Assembly (NCBI GenBank): GCA_910584395.1
Contig: CAJUAS010000004.1
Coordinates: 51,797-64,573, forward strand
Origin: an uncultured Oscillospiraceae bacterium
GTDB taxonomy: Bacteria; Bacillota; Clostridia; Oscillospirales; Oscillospiraceae
DNA length: 12,777 nucleotides
Reading direction: 5' to 3'
The notes below the pieces were generated by a model. The model did not search any database. It was not told where the DNA came from and saw only the letters and a list, made by a program, of their open reading frames with translations. Of this stretch, positions 7,401 to 12,777 are shown piece by piece (position 1 is the stretch's first letter; the number at the start of each line of letters is the position of its first letter). Position numbers and translations under genes: made by a program.

Positions 7401-10400
7401 CCGGAGTTCCAATCCTGATACCCGCCAAAGGTGGAGTGGTTGAAGAACACGTCGTTCTCCTCGTACTGGTAGAACCACACATTGCCCTGCTGGCCGTCGA
7501 CCCAGTCGTTAAAGCTGTTATAGGTATTTTTCTGGGCGATGGTGTAGGTGGTGGGGTTCACAGTGCCGTCTTCCGCGACGATCTGCACTGTCATGCCCTG
7601 AGCCACGGAGGTATTGTCGCTCACAGGACTGCCCGAGGCGTCCTTTATCTGGACGGTGGCAAACTCGGAGATGGTCAGACCTGCCGCGAGTTGGGCTGCG
7701 GTCACGGGATTGTGGTCGGTATAAGGCACTTGGAGCTGGTTGGTATCGCGGATCTCAAAGAGACTGGAAACCAGCGCGCACTCATTGCTGCCGGAGGTAC
7801 TAAAAGTACACTGAGTCCAGGAGGAGAGATTCCCGGCCTCGTCATAAGCAGCCACAAAAGCGGTGTATTGGGTCGCCTTGTTCAGACCGGTAAAGGCGTA
7901 CTGCAGGACGTTGCCCACGTCGATCACGGTGCCATCCTCACCCAGCTTGATCTGGTAGCCGGCGACGGCCACGTTGTCGGTGGCGGGACTCCAGCGGAGG
8001 GTGGCCTGACTGCTGGTGATCCCCTGAACCTCCACTTCGGCGGGGGCGGTGGGAGCCTGAGCATCCGCCGCGCCGGTGGTGAAAGTGACCGTCAGCGCGG
8101 CGGACTTGTTCCCGGCGGCATCAACAGCCACCACGCTTGCGGTATATCCGGTTTCCGCAGTCAGCCCGGTAAGGGTGACCTGAGTGATGTTGCGGACTGT
8201 CTCGGTGGCATTATCCACGGTGATCTCATAGCACGCCACGTCGTCGGAAGAGGAGGCGGCCCACTGGAGGGCGGCGGTGGTGGCGGTGGGGGTGCCCTTC
8301 ACCGCGCCGTCGGTGGGGGCGGCGGGGGGAACGGTGTCCACCACAGGAGCCGTCAGAGTGGTAAAGTTGGCGGTGGCAGCCGCAGATTCGTTGCCCGCTT
8401 CGTCAACAGCCTTCACGGTGACGGTATACTGCGTGCCGGCGGTGAGGCCGGTAAGAACCTTGGTCAGGGCGGTCACGGTCTCTTCCTCGGCGTTGCCCAC
8501 CTTGACCTTGTAGCCCGTCACACCCCGGTTGTCGGAGGAGGCGGTCCATGTGAGGGTGGCTCCGGTCTGGGTCACCTTGGTGACAGCCAGCGCGCCGGGG
8601 ACGGTGGGGGCGGTGGTGTCGACGCCGGGGGCGTAGGCTTCGTCCAGATAGGTGATCACGGGGGTAAAATAGATACCGTTGTTGCCGCCGTTGTTGGTGA
8701 CCGGCCCGGCGTTATACGCCATGAAGGACAGGGTGTCGCCCTGATCCACGGTGAAGGTCATCTCCGTGGTGGTCACGGCGGCGGCGGTTTTGTCGACCAC
8801 GACAGTCTTATCAGACTGCTCCACGCCGTTGACATAGACCCGGACAGAGGGGATCAGGGTGTTGTCGCTGGTTGCGGCCAGCCGCTTCTGAACCTGATTT
8901 TCCACAGGGGCGCTGGCATTCTTATAGTTATGGTACTTGACAGTGACCTTGCCGCCCACGGGGGCGCGGAAGGTGAAGCCGGAACCGGCCTCGGCATTGA
9001 TACTGCCGCAGGCCTGATCTTTTTCCACGGAGGCGAAGCCCGGCGCCACTCCGCCCCAGCCGCTCCAGCTGGAATCCCAACTGGTGTGGTTGACGAATCT
9101 GCTGCCGTCCCAATACTGGTAGAACCACGCGTTGCCCTGATGGTTGCCGACCCAGTCGGTATAGCTGTTGTAGGTGTTCTTTTGCTTGATGGTGTAAACG
9201 GTGGGATTCTGGACGCCGTCTGCGGCCACGATCCTGACGGTCATGTTTGCGAGAACGTTGCCGGTGGTAACTTCGTCAGTTCCGTTGTACACCTTCACGC
9301 TGGCCCCCTCGGAGACGGTGAGGCCCTTCTTGAACTCCTCCACCGAGGTGGGGTTGTTGGCGGTGTAGGGGACCTGAAGCTCCGTGCTGTTGGTGCCGCG
9401 AAGCTCATAGAGGCTGGAGATCAGCTCGTATTCACTGCTGGGGGTGGGAACGCTGTCGGTCTGCGTATCGAAAGCACCGATATCATGGACTTCGTCCAGC
9501 TCGTTGCCGTAGAAGTCCTTGTCGTTGGCCACCCGGGGCACACCGAAGTTGCTGTCCTGAGCCAGACCGTCGTAGTCATGGGCCGCACCCTTGTTGGCGA
9601 CGTTGGCCTTGTTGCCATCGGCAATCTTGAACATATCGAACTCGCTGGCCCAGTCGTGAGTCCAGTCCCGCACGCCGTTCACCGTCCGCGCGCCGCTCTT
9701 GCTGGTGGTCTTAGGTGCCTCGGGAGCACCCGTGAACGTCGGATCGGCAAACAGGTCGGTCTTGGTCAGGGTGGTGTAGTCTGTGTCCTTGGTGGTGTAG
9801 CTGCCTGCACCGTTCTGGGCAAAGCCCACATAGATATTCTTGCTGAACGCCAAGCCGGAGGCCGCAGTCCAGCCACCCTCAGGGGCGTACTCATTCCCCA
9901 AGTTAAAGAAGATGTTGTTGCGCACCGTGTGGCGGCTGCCTGAGGTGTAGTGATACACCGGAGTTCCCTCAGCCATGATGAAGGTATTGTTGGTAAACTG
10001 TCCGTTACGGCTGCCGGATGGATCCAAAATACCCCGGCGGGTGCTGCCGTTCTGCGGATTGGACTCAGCCCAAGGCTTGCCGTCCTTATAGCTGATGTTG
10101 TAGCGGAATACGGTGTTGTAGGCGTCGCCGCCGCAGAACATGATGCAGCCACCGGTGTTGCCCGAGCTGTAATTGTACTGGTAGATGGTGCTGTCGCCGG
10201 AGTCGGCATCCCAGGGCTGGGCGTCGTTGTTGCCGCCTAAGTGGCTATATAGCATGGTATAGCACTCGTTGTGCTCAAACAGGGCAGTCTTGCACTTCCA
10301 TGGCCAAATACCCGCAGAAACGTCGCCGCTGTTGCCGCTGAAATAGGTGCCGTTGATATATACGGCGTTGGAGGTCGCACTGCTGCTCATTTCCCGCCCA

Positions 10401-12187
10401 CCATTGTAGGCCACGTTATACTCCACAAACGGCTCGTAGGCATGCATGGCGGTAATGGGGTCGCCGCCCACCTCTTCCAGATAATTGTGGCCGATGTAGA
10501 CGTTGGTCGCGCCGTACTGCTGGCAGCGGGCGTCCGGAATGGCCCACTGGCCGTTGGGACTGAGCTCATGCCAGTAGGCGGTATGGACGGCGGCGATACC
10601 CCAGCGGCTCACCCGCTTGAGGTAGCAACCCTCGATCACGATGTCGTCGAACCGTGCGATGCCGGCATTCGTGTTTAACGGTCTGGCGGCGGTAAAGTAG
10701 ATACCACCGTTGTTCATGTGCTTATACACAATGTTGCCGTAAATATTCTCAATGTCCAGATTCTGAAGAACGGTGTGGGTGACCGTCCCCATATTCTGGG
10801 CCACGCCTGCCACGCCGGTACGGCTCATCTTGCCGCCCCACTGGTAGCAACCGATCTTGTTGCCAGCGCCGCCGGCGCTGCCGCCGTAGCCTGTCTCGCC
10901 GGGGACGGTGCCGCCGTCATAGCTACCCAGATTGGCGAAGTCCGCACCCGGGGTCTCGCCGTAGCGGCCAAAGTTGGTCATGGCGATGTTCTTGACCTCG
11001 ATGAAGGGAACATCATAAAGGAGGATGCTGGAGGATACATAGCCGTGGGTCAGATGCCCGGCGTTATCCAAATTTTTGCGATAGTTCTGATACCAAACGC
11101 CCTCGCCGTTGGTGTTGATGACCGGCTTGGAGCTGCTCACCTTGCCATAGGCGTCGATGATGGCGGGGTTGCCATCCACGCCGCCGCCATTGACATGGAG
11201 GTACTGGTTCTCAAAAACGGAACCGTATTCCAGATACACCTTCGCGCCCGGCTGGAGGTTCAGTTCGTTGATCTTATGAAGGCTGTAAAACGCCTTGTCG
11301 GGGGTAGAACCGTCATTGCTGTCGCTGCCGTTCAGAGAACTGACATAGTAGGTGCCGCTGGCATTGGTATAAGTACGCGCCGCAGCCGCCACGCCCGTGG
11401 TCACGCCGGAGGTGCTTATGGTGGAAGACGTATCCGTCTTGACCGCGACCAAATCGCTGTTGCCGCGGACGGTGATGCCTTCCAGAGTGATGCCCTCAGA
11501 CGTGCCAACGCCGTCGGCGGCTACGCCGATCCCGGAATAAACCATTTTGTCGCTGGAATAATCCGTGCCATCCTCATAAGTAAAGCTGGTCTTCATGGCG
11601 TCAGGCACATTGACAATGGTCAGGCCGCTTACAGTCACATAAGAGCAGTCATAAAGGGCAATACCGGAGGAGACATATTTGCCGGGGGTTCTGCCATTAT
11701 CATTTCCGGTCTCCGGCAGCCAGATGCCCTGACCCCGCGCCTCGATGACGGGGGCAGACCCTGTACCGTAAGCACCAATGGTGACAGGGGCGTCCTCCGT
11801 GCCATGGACGCCCACCATGCGGATCGCGCCGGGGAAGGTATCGCCCTTCTTCAGCAGCACGCTGTCGCCGGGCAGAAGCTGATTCCAAGGCACCGCGTCC
11901 AGACCGGGCAGAGGCTCGGCCTCGCTCAGGCCGCTGTTGCCGCCCTTGCCGCTGAGACTGACGTAATAGGTCCGCGCCCCGACGGCCGCCAGTTCGGCAT
12001 TCGCCTCAAGGGGCTCTGCCGGACTCTCCGCGAGCTTGGCCGCCGCCTCGTCCACGGCGGGGATCTCCGCCACTTCCCTGTCCAAGCGAGCGGCAAACGC
12101 CACCGTTGGGAACAGAGACAGCACCATCACGCACGCCAAAACCACAGATAGTGTGCGTTTGATCAGGCATTTTGAACTTTTTTTCAT
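4007..12187 (-). CDS. Giant secreted SLH-anchored multidomain surface protein with parallel beta-helix
   Basis: A single uninterrupted frame of 2726 residues. Residues 1-32 are a Sec signal peptide (MKKSSKCLIKR, a hydrophobic core, then AFA). Order of parts: a partial beta-helix start (about 72-270), a right-handed parallel beta-helix (271-907), module X1 (919-1188), three fibronectin III domains (1191-1466), module X2 (1469-1739), a BIG2-type Ig-like domain (1742-1823), unassigned beta domains (1824-2378), a second BIG2-type domain (2379-2460), a Ser/Thr/Gly spacer with an 11-residue repeat (2461-2535), and three SLH repeats (2545-2726) that should bind secondary cell-wall polymer. The start has an AAGGAGG site eight bases upstream. 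Beta-helix plus fibronectin and Ig-like domains suggests a cell-surface glycan-binding or glycan-cleaving protein, or an adhesin. I cannot name a catalytic family or substrate. No sortase motif or dockerin is present. It is convergent with potD and follows another SLH gene on the same strand. Confidence 0.92.
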   Translation of the reverse strand: MKKSSKCLIKRTLSVVLACVMVLSLFPTVAFAARLDREVAEIPAVDEAAAKLAESPAEPLEANAELAAVGARTYYVSLSGKGGNSGLSEAEPLPGLDAVPWNQLLPGDSVLLKKGDTFPGAIRMVGVHGTEDAPVTIGAYGTGSAPVIEARGQGIWLPETGNDNGRTPGKYVSSGIALYDCSYVTVSGLTIVNVPDAMKTSFTYEDGTDYSSDKMVYSGIGVAADGVGTSEGITLEGITVRGNSDLVAVKTDTSSTISTSGVTTGVAAAARTYTNASGTYYVSSLNGSDSNDGSTPDKAFYSLHKINELNLQPGAKVYLEYGSVFENQYLHVNGGGVDGNPAIIDAYGKVSSSKPVINTNGEGVWYQNYRKNLDNAGHLTHGYVSSSILLYDVPFIEVKNIAMTNFGRYGETPGADFANLGSYDGGTVPGETGYGGSAGGAGNKIGCYQWGGKMSRTGVAGVAQNMGTVTHTVLQNLDIENIYGNIVYKHMNNGGIYFTAARPLNTNAGIARFDDIVIEGCYLKRVSRWGIAAVHTAYWHELSPNGQWAIPDARCQQYGATNVYIGHNYLEEVGGDPITAMHAYEPFVEYNVAYNGGREMSSSATSNAVYINGTYFSGNSGDVSAGIWPWKCKTALFEHNECYTMLYSHLGGNNDAQPWDADSGDSTIYQYNYSSGNTGGCIMFCGGDAYNTVFRYNISYKDGKPWAESNPQNGSTRRGILDPSGSRNGQFTNNTFIMAEGTPVYHYTSGSRHTVRNNIFFNLGNEYAPEGGWTAASGLAFSKNIYVGFAQNGAGSYTTKDTDYTTLTKTDLFADPTFTGAPEAPKTTSKSGARTVNGVRDWTHDWASEFDMFKIADGNKANVANKGAAHDYDGLAQDSNFGVPRVANDKDFYGNELDEVHDIGAFDTQTDSVPTPSSEYELISSLYELRGTNSTELQVPYTANNPTSVEEFKKGLTVSEGASVKVYNGTDEVTTGNVLANMTVRIVAADGVQNPTVYTIKQKNTYNSYTDWVGNHQGNAWFYQYWDGSRFVNHTSWDSSWSGWGGVAPGFASVEKDQACGSINAEAGSGFTFRAPVGGKVTVKYHNYKNASAPVENQVQKRLAATSDNTLIPSVRVYVNGVEQSDKTVVVDKTAAAVTTTEMTFTVDQGDTLSFMAYNAGPVTNNGGNNGIYFTPVITYLDEAYAPGVDTTAPTVPGALAVTKVTQTGATLTWTASSDNRGVTGYKVKVGNAEEETVTALTKVLTGLTAGTQYTVTVKAVDEAGNESAAATANFTTLTAPVVDTVPPAAPTDGAVKGTPTATTAALQWAASSSDDVACYEITVDNATETVRNITQVTLTGLTAETGYTASVVAVDAAGNKSAALTVTFTTGAADAQAPTAPAEVEVQGITSSQATLRWSPATDNVAVAGYQIKLGEDGTVIDVGNVLQYAFTGLNKATQYTAFVAAYDEAGNLSSWTQCTFSTSGSNECALVSSLFEIRDTNQLQVPYTDHNPVTAAQLAAGLTISEFATVQIKDASGSPVSDNTSVAQGMTVQIVAEDGTVNPTTYTIAQKNTYNSFNDWVDGQQGNVWFYQYEENDVFFNHSTFGGYQDWNSGKDFASVEKNQACGSTGGMQRGSGFTFRAPVGGNVRVNLNYYTEKTASAPTGENKVAKRASTTDTTIQPVLHFYINGVEVEDTAVNVPKDATPVDVEPMGFTLNQGDTLSVFIRHEGPFTNIAGNQGVYFNPTVTYLDEAFVPGPSSITLDQSELTLYTNTTETAQLTATILPAEADQTVTWTSGNTDVVTVSDSGLVTAVGNGDTYICATAAGSQGGTVTTTCQIHVRTRMETITVKQGGTAIGSDPIKLYTNEGDNTLTHTVTLTADITPANVSNPALNWTRPDGAAGRLTITRNSDGSATLTATTNELNVGPVTVRVASAEHMNVKTTFTVHVVRMLKNPVTISGAPKFGETLSVDLNQLSMSVIGKNGLTYQWKRDGEAIQNATAQDYTLTTDDIGAAISVEVTPGDETFYEGVRTAAITGTVSRGDNHQIPTGLTAVNCTSDNDGRITGLDATKTYEYKLEGAADWTPVDANADAIEGLSAGNYLVRFAQTTTHEAGTNAATVTILAAGVSGHTITATVTPSEGGVITVASQAAKETEVALTVAANPGYTLKAGFPKVTYTNEEGAEQTVVVAEGKFTMPDANVTVTAEFEKVKFTLTHALEHISCDQVGEHAHEVEYGDTPTINLTADEGYTMPASITIVNAADEMFTGYRYNHTVAEPDKASIIFTQPITEALTVRGVGEVKTYVVNYTLTNGLSAPEENAPRQASYRELYQGTLVAAEGYALPETIVVTVGGSLIGAENFSYNNETGLIRIIVGQINGNVVITASGVKNGESIVSVTGVALNLHRTNLKVGGSVTLIPTIAPDNATNQTVAWATSDETVATVDEDGVVTAVAEGTATITVMTLDGRHTATCELTVTKSTSGGGSTSSGSSTTKTETRDDGSKVTTVTKPDGTVTETVTQPDGTKSETVTTKDGDVTITVTDPNGEELVKAEIPATIPEPETKFEDVDVTPWAEEAIHKMAGLELVNGTGGNKYSPVAPMTRGSLATVLHRLSQGKTDYETTFKDVAQGKYYTEGVAWAAKAKVVTGYSEDIFAPDDVITREQLAVMLARYAKLVGMDTKADVKALEAFADGENTGSWATDGVAWCVANGILKGKGQNNLDPTAKVTRAEVAVMLDRFIALIQK
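4010..4555 (-). other. Three SLH repeats, cell-wall anchor (residues 2545-2726)
   Basis: SLH1 (2545-2598) begins KFEDVDVTPWAEEAIHKM, SLH2 (2599-2658) TTFKDVAQGKYYTEGVAWAA, and SLH3 (2659-2726) has FADGENTGSWATDGVAWCVA. The TRAE-like motif that contacts the wall polymer is intact in SLH3 (VTRAE), close in SLH2 (ITREQ) and altered in SLH1 (MTRGS). In the known family such triplets bind pyruvylated secondary cell-wall polysaccharide, so the protein should sit on the cell surface with its beta-helix outward. Confidence 0.92.
4583..4747 (-). repeat. Five 11-residue PDGT-type repeats in the wall-proximal linker (residues 2481-2535)
   Basis: Five consecutive 11-residue units can be read: DDGSKVTTVTK, PDGTVTETVTQ, PDGTKSETVTT, KDGDVTITVTD and PNGEELVKAEI. 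A Ser/Gly/Thr spacer (STSGGGSTSSGSSTTKTE) precedes them. The units alternate hydrophobic and Thr residues after a DG turn, which suggests stacked beta-hairpins or an extended stalk. The last unit has lost most of the consensus. The linker connects the Ig-like domain to the SLH anchor. Confidence 0.85.
4808..5053 (-). other. Bacterial Ig-like (BIG2-type) domain 2 (residues about 2379-2460)
   Basis: A textbook BIG2 pattern: VTGVALNLHRTNLKVGGSVT, then TIAPDNATNQTVAWATSDET, VATVDEDGVVTAVAEGTATI and CELTVTK. It is the last folded domain before the wall-proximal linker. Confidence 0.9.
5054..6718 (-). other. Run of unassigned beta-rich surface domains (residues about 1824-2378)
   Basis: About 555 residues in roughly six units of 83-112 residues. 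By pattern the first (1824-1935) and second (1936-2024, with LTYQWKRDGEAI) are Ig-like. The third (2025-2109) contains a YEYKLEGAADWTPV strand. The fourth (2110-2192) resembles bacterial repeats ending PDANVTVTAEFEK. The fifth and sixth (2193-2283 and 2284-2378) share a plan with each other: ADEGYTMPASITI and AAEGYALPETIVV at the same place. I cannot assign firm family names beyond the resemblance noted. Confidence 0.55.
6719..6964 (-). other. Bacterial Ig-like (BIG2-type) domain 1 (residues about 1742-1823)
   Basis: It has the typical BIG2 order: SITLDQSELTLYTNTTETAQ, then ATILPAEADQTVTWTSGNTD, VVTVSDSGLVTAVGNGDTYI, and a final strand TTTCQIHV. Such domains act as rigid spacers or weak binding units in surface proteins. 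Confidence 0.85.
6971..7783 (-). repeat. Module X, copy 2 (residues about 1469-1739)
   Basis: It repeats the plan of copy 1: ALVSSLFEIRD, LQVPYT, VQIVAEDGTVNPTTYTI, QKNTYNSFNDW, QGNVWFYQY, FASVEKNQACGS, GSGFTFRAPVGGNV, FYINGVE, LNQGDTLSVFI and VYFNPTVTYLDEAFVPG. The most conserved blocks are the Trp/Tyr-rich centre and the FTFRAPVGG strand, which probably form the fold core or a ligand face. It is followed directly by a BIG2-type domain. Confidence 0.7.
7790..8617 (-). other. Three tandem fibronectin type III domains (residues about 1191-1466)
   Basis: Each unit has the fibronectin III landmarks: an opening APTxP, a central Trp (1214, 1309, 1399), a GY or CY strand, a TGLTAxTxY strand and xAxDxAGNxS before the last strand. 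Units start near 1191, 1284 and 1375. This bacterial form is common in secreted glycan-active enzymes, where it acts as a spacer. The two copies of module X flank the triplet. Confidence 0.88.
8624..9433 (-). repeat. Module X, copy 1 (residues about 919-1188)
   Basis: The first part (ELISSLYELRG ... VRIVAADGVQNPTVYTI) resembles cadherin-like beta-sandwich domains that end in AEDGT..YTI. The second part (NTYNSYTDWVGNHQGNAWFY ... GSGFTFRAPVGGKV ... DQGDTLSFMAYN ... YFTPVITYLDEA) looks like a jelly-roll, carbohydrate-binding-type domain. Roughly half of its residues match copy 2 at 6971-7783. The domain names are inferences from pattern only. Confidence 0.7.
9467..11377 (-). other. Right-handed parallel beta-helix domain (residues about 271-907)
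   Basis: After the opening TYYVSS...DGS motif come many short beta rungs with stacked asparagines, for example VYIGHNYLEEV, FEHNECY, IYQYNYS, FRYNISY, FTNNTFIM and VRNNIFFN. This is the pattern of pectate-lyase-like beta-helices. It closes with the common end motif HDIGAFD at 901-907. Aromatic and acidic residues cluster in the middle rungs (GIWPWKCK, AQPWDADSGDS), which would suit a carbohydrate groove. Several cysteines lie along the rungs. No catalytic set of a named lyase or hydrolase family could be assigned, so the enzymatic role is open. Confidence 0.75.
11378..11974 (-). other. Truncated beta-helix N-terminal module (residues about 72-270)
   Basis: It begins RTYYVSLSGKGGNSG and continues with LLPGDSVLLKKGDTF, IGAYGTGSAPVIEARG and YVSSGIALYD. 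The same landmarks recur 206 residues later at the start of the full beta-helix (TYYVSSLNGSDSNDG, LQPGAKVYLEYGSVF, IDAYGKVSSSKPVINTNG, YVSSSILLYD). This copy stops after only a few rungs (ITLEGITVRGNSDLVAVK) and runs through a Ser/Thr-rich stretch straight into the second copy. It therefore looks like a duplicated and truncated N-terminal part of the helix. Confidence 0.65.
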
Positions 12188-12195
12188 ACAAACAG

Positions 12196-12202
12196 CCTCC
12201 TT
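12196..12202 (-). promoter_or_regulatory. Ribosome binding site of the giant SLH gene
   Basis: On the minus strand AAGGAGG lies eight bases before the ATG at 12187-12185, a near-ideal Shine-Dalgarno site. It supports that start, which also opens directly onto a good signal peptide. Confidence 0.88.
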
Positions 12203-12236
12203 GTCAATTTTACCAATTTTTTCGTAGTCCTATTGC

Positions 12237-12289
12237 CTTTTTCAGCAATTCTCCATAAATGTAAATTTACCATATCCAGCCTGAAAAAG
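12237..12289. repeat. Inverted repeat around a 10-base palindrome upstream of the giant SLH gene
   Basis: CTTTTTCAG at 12237-12245 is the exact inverse of CTGAAAAAG at 12281-12289. Between them, nearly centred, lies the perfect palindrome GTAAATTTAC at 12261-12270, which overlaps the candidate -10 element. This could be an operator or leader structure, but AT-rich spacers produce such matches by chance. Confidence 0.3.
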
Positions 12290-12292
12290 CAA
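12264..12292 (-). promoter_or_regulatory. Weak candidate promoter of the giant SLH gene
   Basis: On the minus strand TTGCTT (12292-12287) is followed after 17 bases by TAAATT (12269-12264), which is preceded by TG one base before, as in an extended -10. The match is modest (three of six and four of six). It lies in the only intergenic space upstream of the gene, downstream of the previous gene's terminator, and would give a leader of about 70 bases. Confidence 0.25.
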
Positions 12293-12316
12293 GTGGAAAT
12301 GCACATTTTCAATAAA

Positions 12317-12345
12317 AGAGGCCGCCCGAATATCGGGCGGCCTCT
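12317..12345 (-). terminator. Intrinsic terminator of the upstream SLH gene
   Basis: A 13-base stem (12317-12329 with 12333-12345, core GAGGCCGCCCGA) with a three-base loop lies 18 bases after the stop of the upstream SLH gene. Reading on the minus strand the hairpin is followed by TTTTATTGAAAAT, a usable T-tract. It should insulate the giant gene from read-through. It is a close copy of the hairpin at 3959-3989, with the loop region changed by two bases. Confidence 0.85.
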
Positions 12346-12363
12346 CGCCGTTCTTACCTTCTC

Positions 12364-12777
12364 TTACTTCTGGATCAGCGCGATGAACCGATCCAGCATG
12401 ACGGCCACTTCTGCGCGGGTGACCTTGGCGGTGGGGTCAAGGTTGTTCTGGCCCTTGCCCTTCAAAATGCCGTTGGCCACGCACCACGCTACGCCGTCCA
12501 CGGCCCAGCTTCCGGTATTCTCGCCGTCGGCGAAGGCTTCCAGCGCCTTCGCATCAGCCTTGGTGTCCATGCCGACGAGCTTGGCGTAGCGTGCCAGCAT
12601 CACGGCAAGCTGTTCACGGGTAATGACGTCGTCAGGAGCGAAGATGTCCTCGCTGTAGCCGGTGACGACCTTGGCTTTTGCCGCCCAAGCCACACCCTCG
12701 GTGTAGTACTTGCCCTCGGCAACGTCCTTGAAGGTGGTCTCATAATCGGTCTTGCCTTGGGACAGGCGGTGGAGGAC
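12364..12777 (-). CDS. SLH-domain surface protein, C-terminal fragment (5' end outside window)
   Basis: This is the last 137 residues of a protein whose start lies beyond the window. The frame is open to the edge: the first complete codon, at 12777-12775, gives VLHRLSQGKTDYETTFKDVA and leads into the rest. An internal GTG at 12693 is not the real start. It contains the end of SLH1, all of SLH2 (FKDVAEGKYYTEGVAWAAKA) and SLH3 (FADGENTGSWAVDGVAWCVA), with TRAE-type motifs ITREQ and VTRAE. It differs from the C terminus of the neighbouring giant protein at only three positions (Gln to Glu, Val to Ala, Thr to Val). It stops 176 bases upstream of the giant gene's start on the same strand and has its own terminator. 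Its N-terminal function cannot be seen. Confidence 0.93.
   Translation of the reverse strand, partial: VLHRLSQGKTDYETTFKDVAEGKYYTEGVAWAAKAKVVTGYSEDIFAPDDVITREQLAVMLARYAKLVGMDTKADAKALEAFADGENTGSWAVDGVAWCVANGILKGKGQNNLDPTAKVTRAEVAVMLDRFIALIQK

Larger units (their letters stand above)
12316..12777 (-). repeat. SLH-end direct repeat, copy 2 (3' end of upstream SLH gene plus terminator)
   Basis: This is the partner of 3959-4420, same orientation, gap-free at an offset of 8357. Similarity starts at the terminator hairpin and continues to the window edge, so the full length of the repeat is unknown. Most differences fall at third codon positions. Confidence 0.9.

Noticed and set aside
7187..9943. 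918-codon open frame on the plus strand, rich in Gly, His and Val
   Set aside because: It lies fully antisense to the surface protein. Its composition is what the reverse of GC-rich Thr/Val/Ala/Asn codons gives. It has no recognisable domains, while the minus strand has clear fibronectin and other domains.
10718..12151. 477-codon open frame on the plus strand
   Set aside because: Antisense to the signal peptide and beta-helix region of the surface protein; no family pattern.
12202..12207. Perfect TTGACA on the minus strand just before the giant gene
   Set aside because: It ends where the ribosome binding site begins, so a promoter using it as -35 would start transcription inside the coding sequence.
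12364..12693. Small stand-alone SLH protein of 109 residues starting at a GTG
   Set aside because: The frame stays open to the window end and codes for more of the same SLH repeats, so this is the end of a larger gene.

Overview
The window is GC-rich (near 60% by eye), with strong AGGAGG-type ribosome binding sites, a lipoprotein-type binding protein and S-layer homology (SLH) surface proteins. This points to a Gram-positive, probably anaerobic, Firmicutes/Clostridia chromosome. The style of the SLH triplet and of the PDGT-rich linker before it recalls gut Oscillospiraceae (Flavonifractor-like). That genus-level impression comes from memory of the families, not from a search.

Layout. Positions 57-3934 (+) hold a complete polyamine ABC importer operon, potA-potB-potC-potD, with overlapping or nearly touching genes. 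PotA is the ATPase, PotB and PotC form the membrane channel, and PotD is the lipid-anchored spermidine/putrescine binding protein. A GC-rich hairpin at 3959-3989 lies between this operon and a convergent giant gene at 4007-12187 (-). The giant gene encodes a 2726-residue secreted surface protein. From N to C terminus it has a signal peptide, a truncated beta-helix start, a full right-handed parallel beta-helix, a duplicated ~270-residue module on either side of three fibronectin type III domains, a bacterial Ig-like domain, a ~555-residue run of unassigned beta domains, a second bacterial Ig-like domain, an 11-residue repeat linker, and three SLH repeats for cell-wall attachment. Upstream of it in the same direction is the 3' end of a second SLH protein (12364-12777, cut by the window edge).

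The last 137 codons of the two SLH genes, plus the 3' untranslated stretch and the terminator hairpin, are aligned copies without indels. They form a direct repeat about 8.36 kb apart. Protein identity is 134/137 while DNA identity is only about 92%, so the copies are not fresh but are under strong protein-level constraint or are partly homogenised. This repeat and the unusual architecture of the giant protein are the main points of interest. I found no CRISPR array, RNA gene, insertion sequence or clearly new multi-gene system. The pot operon is ordinary, and nothing in the sequence links it functionally to the surface protein.
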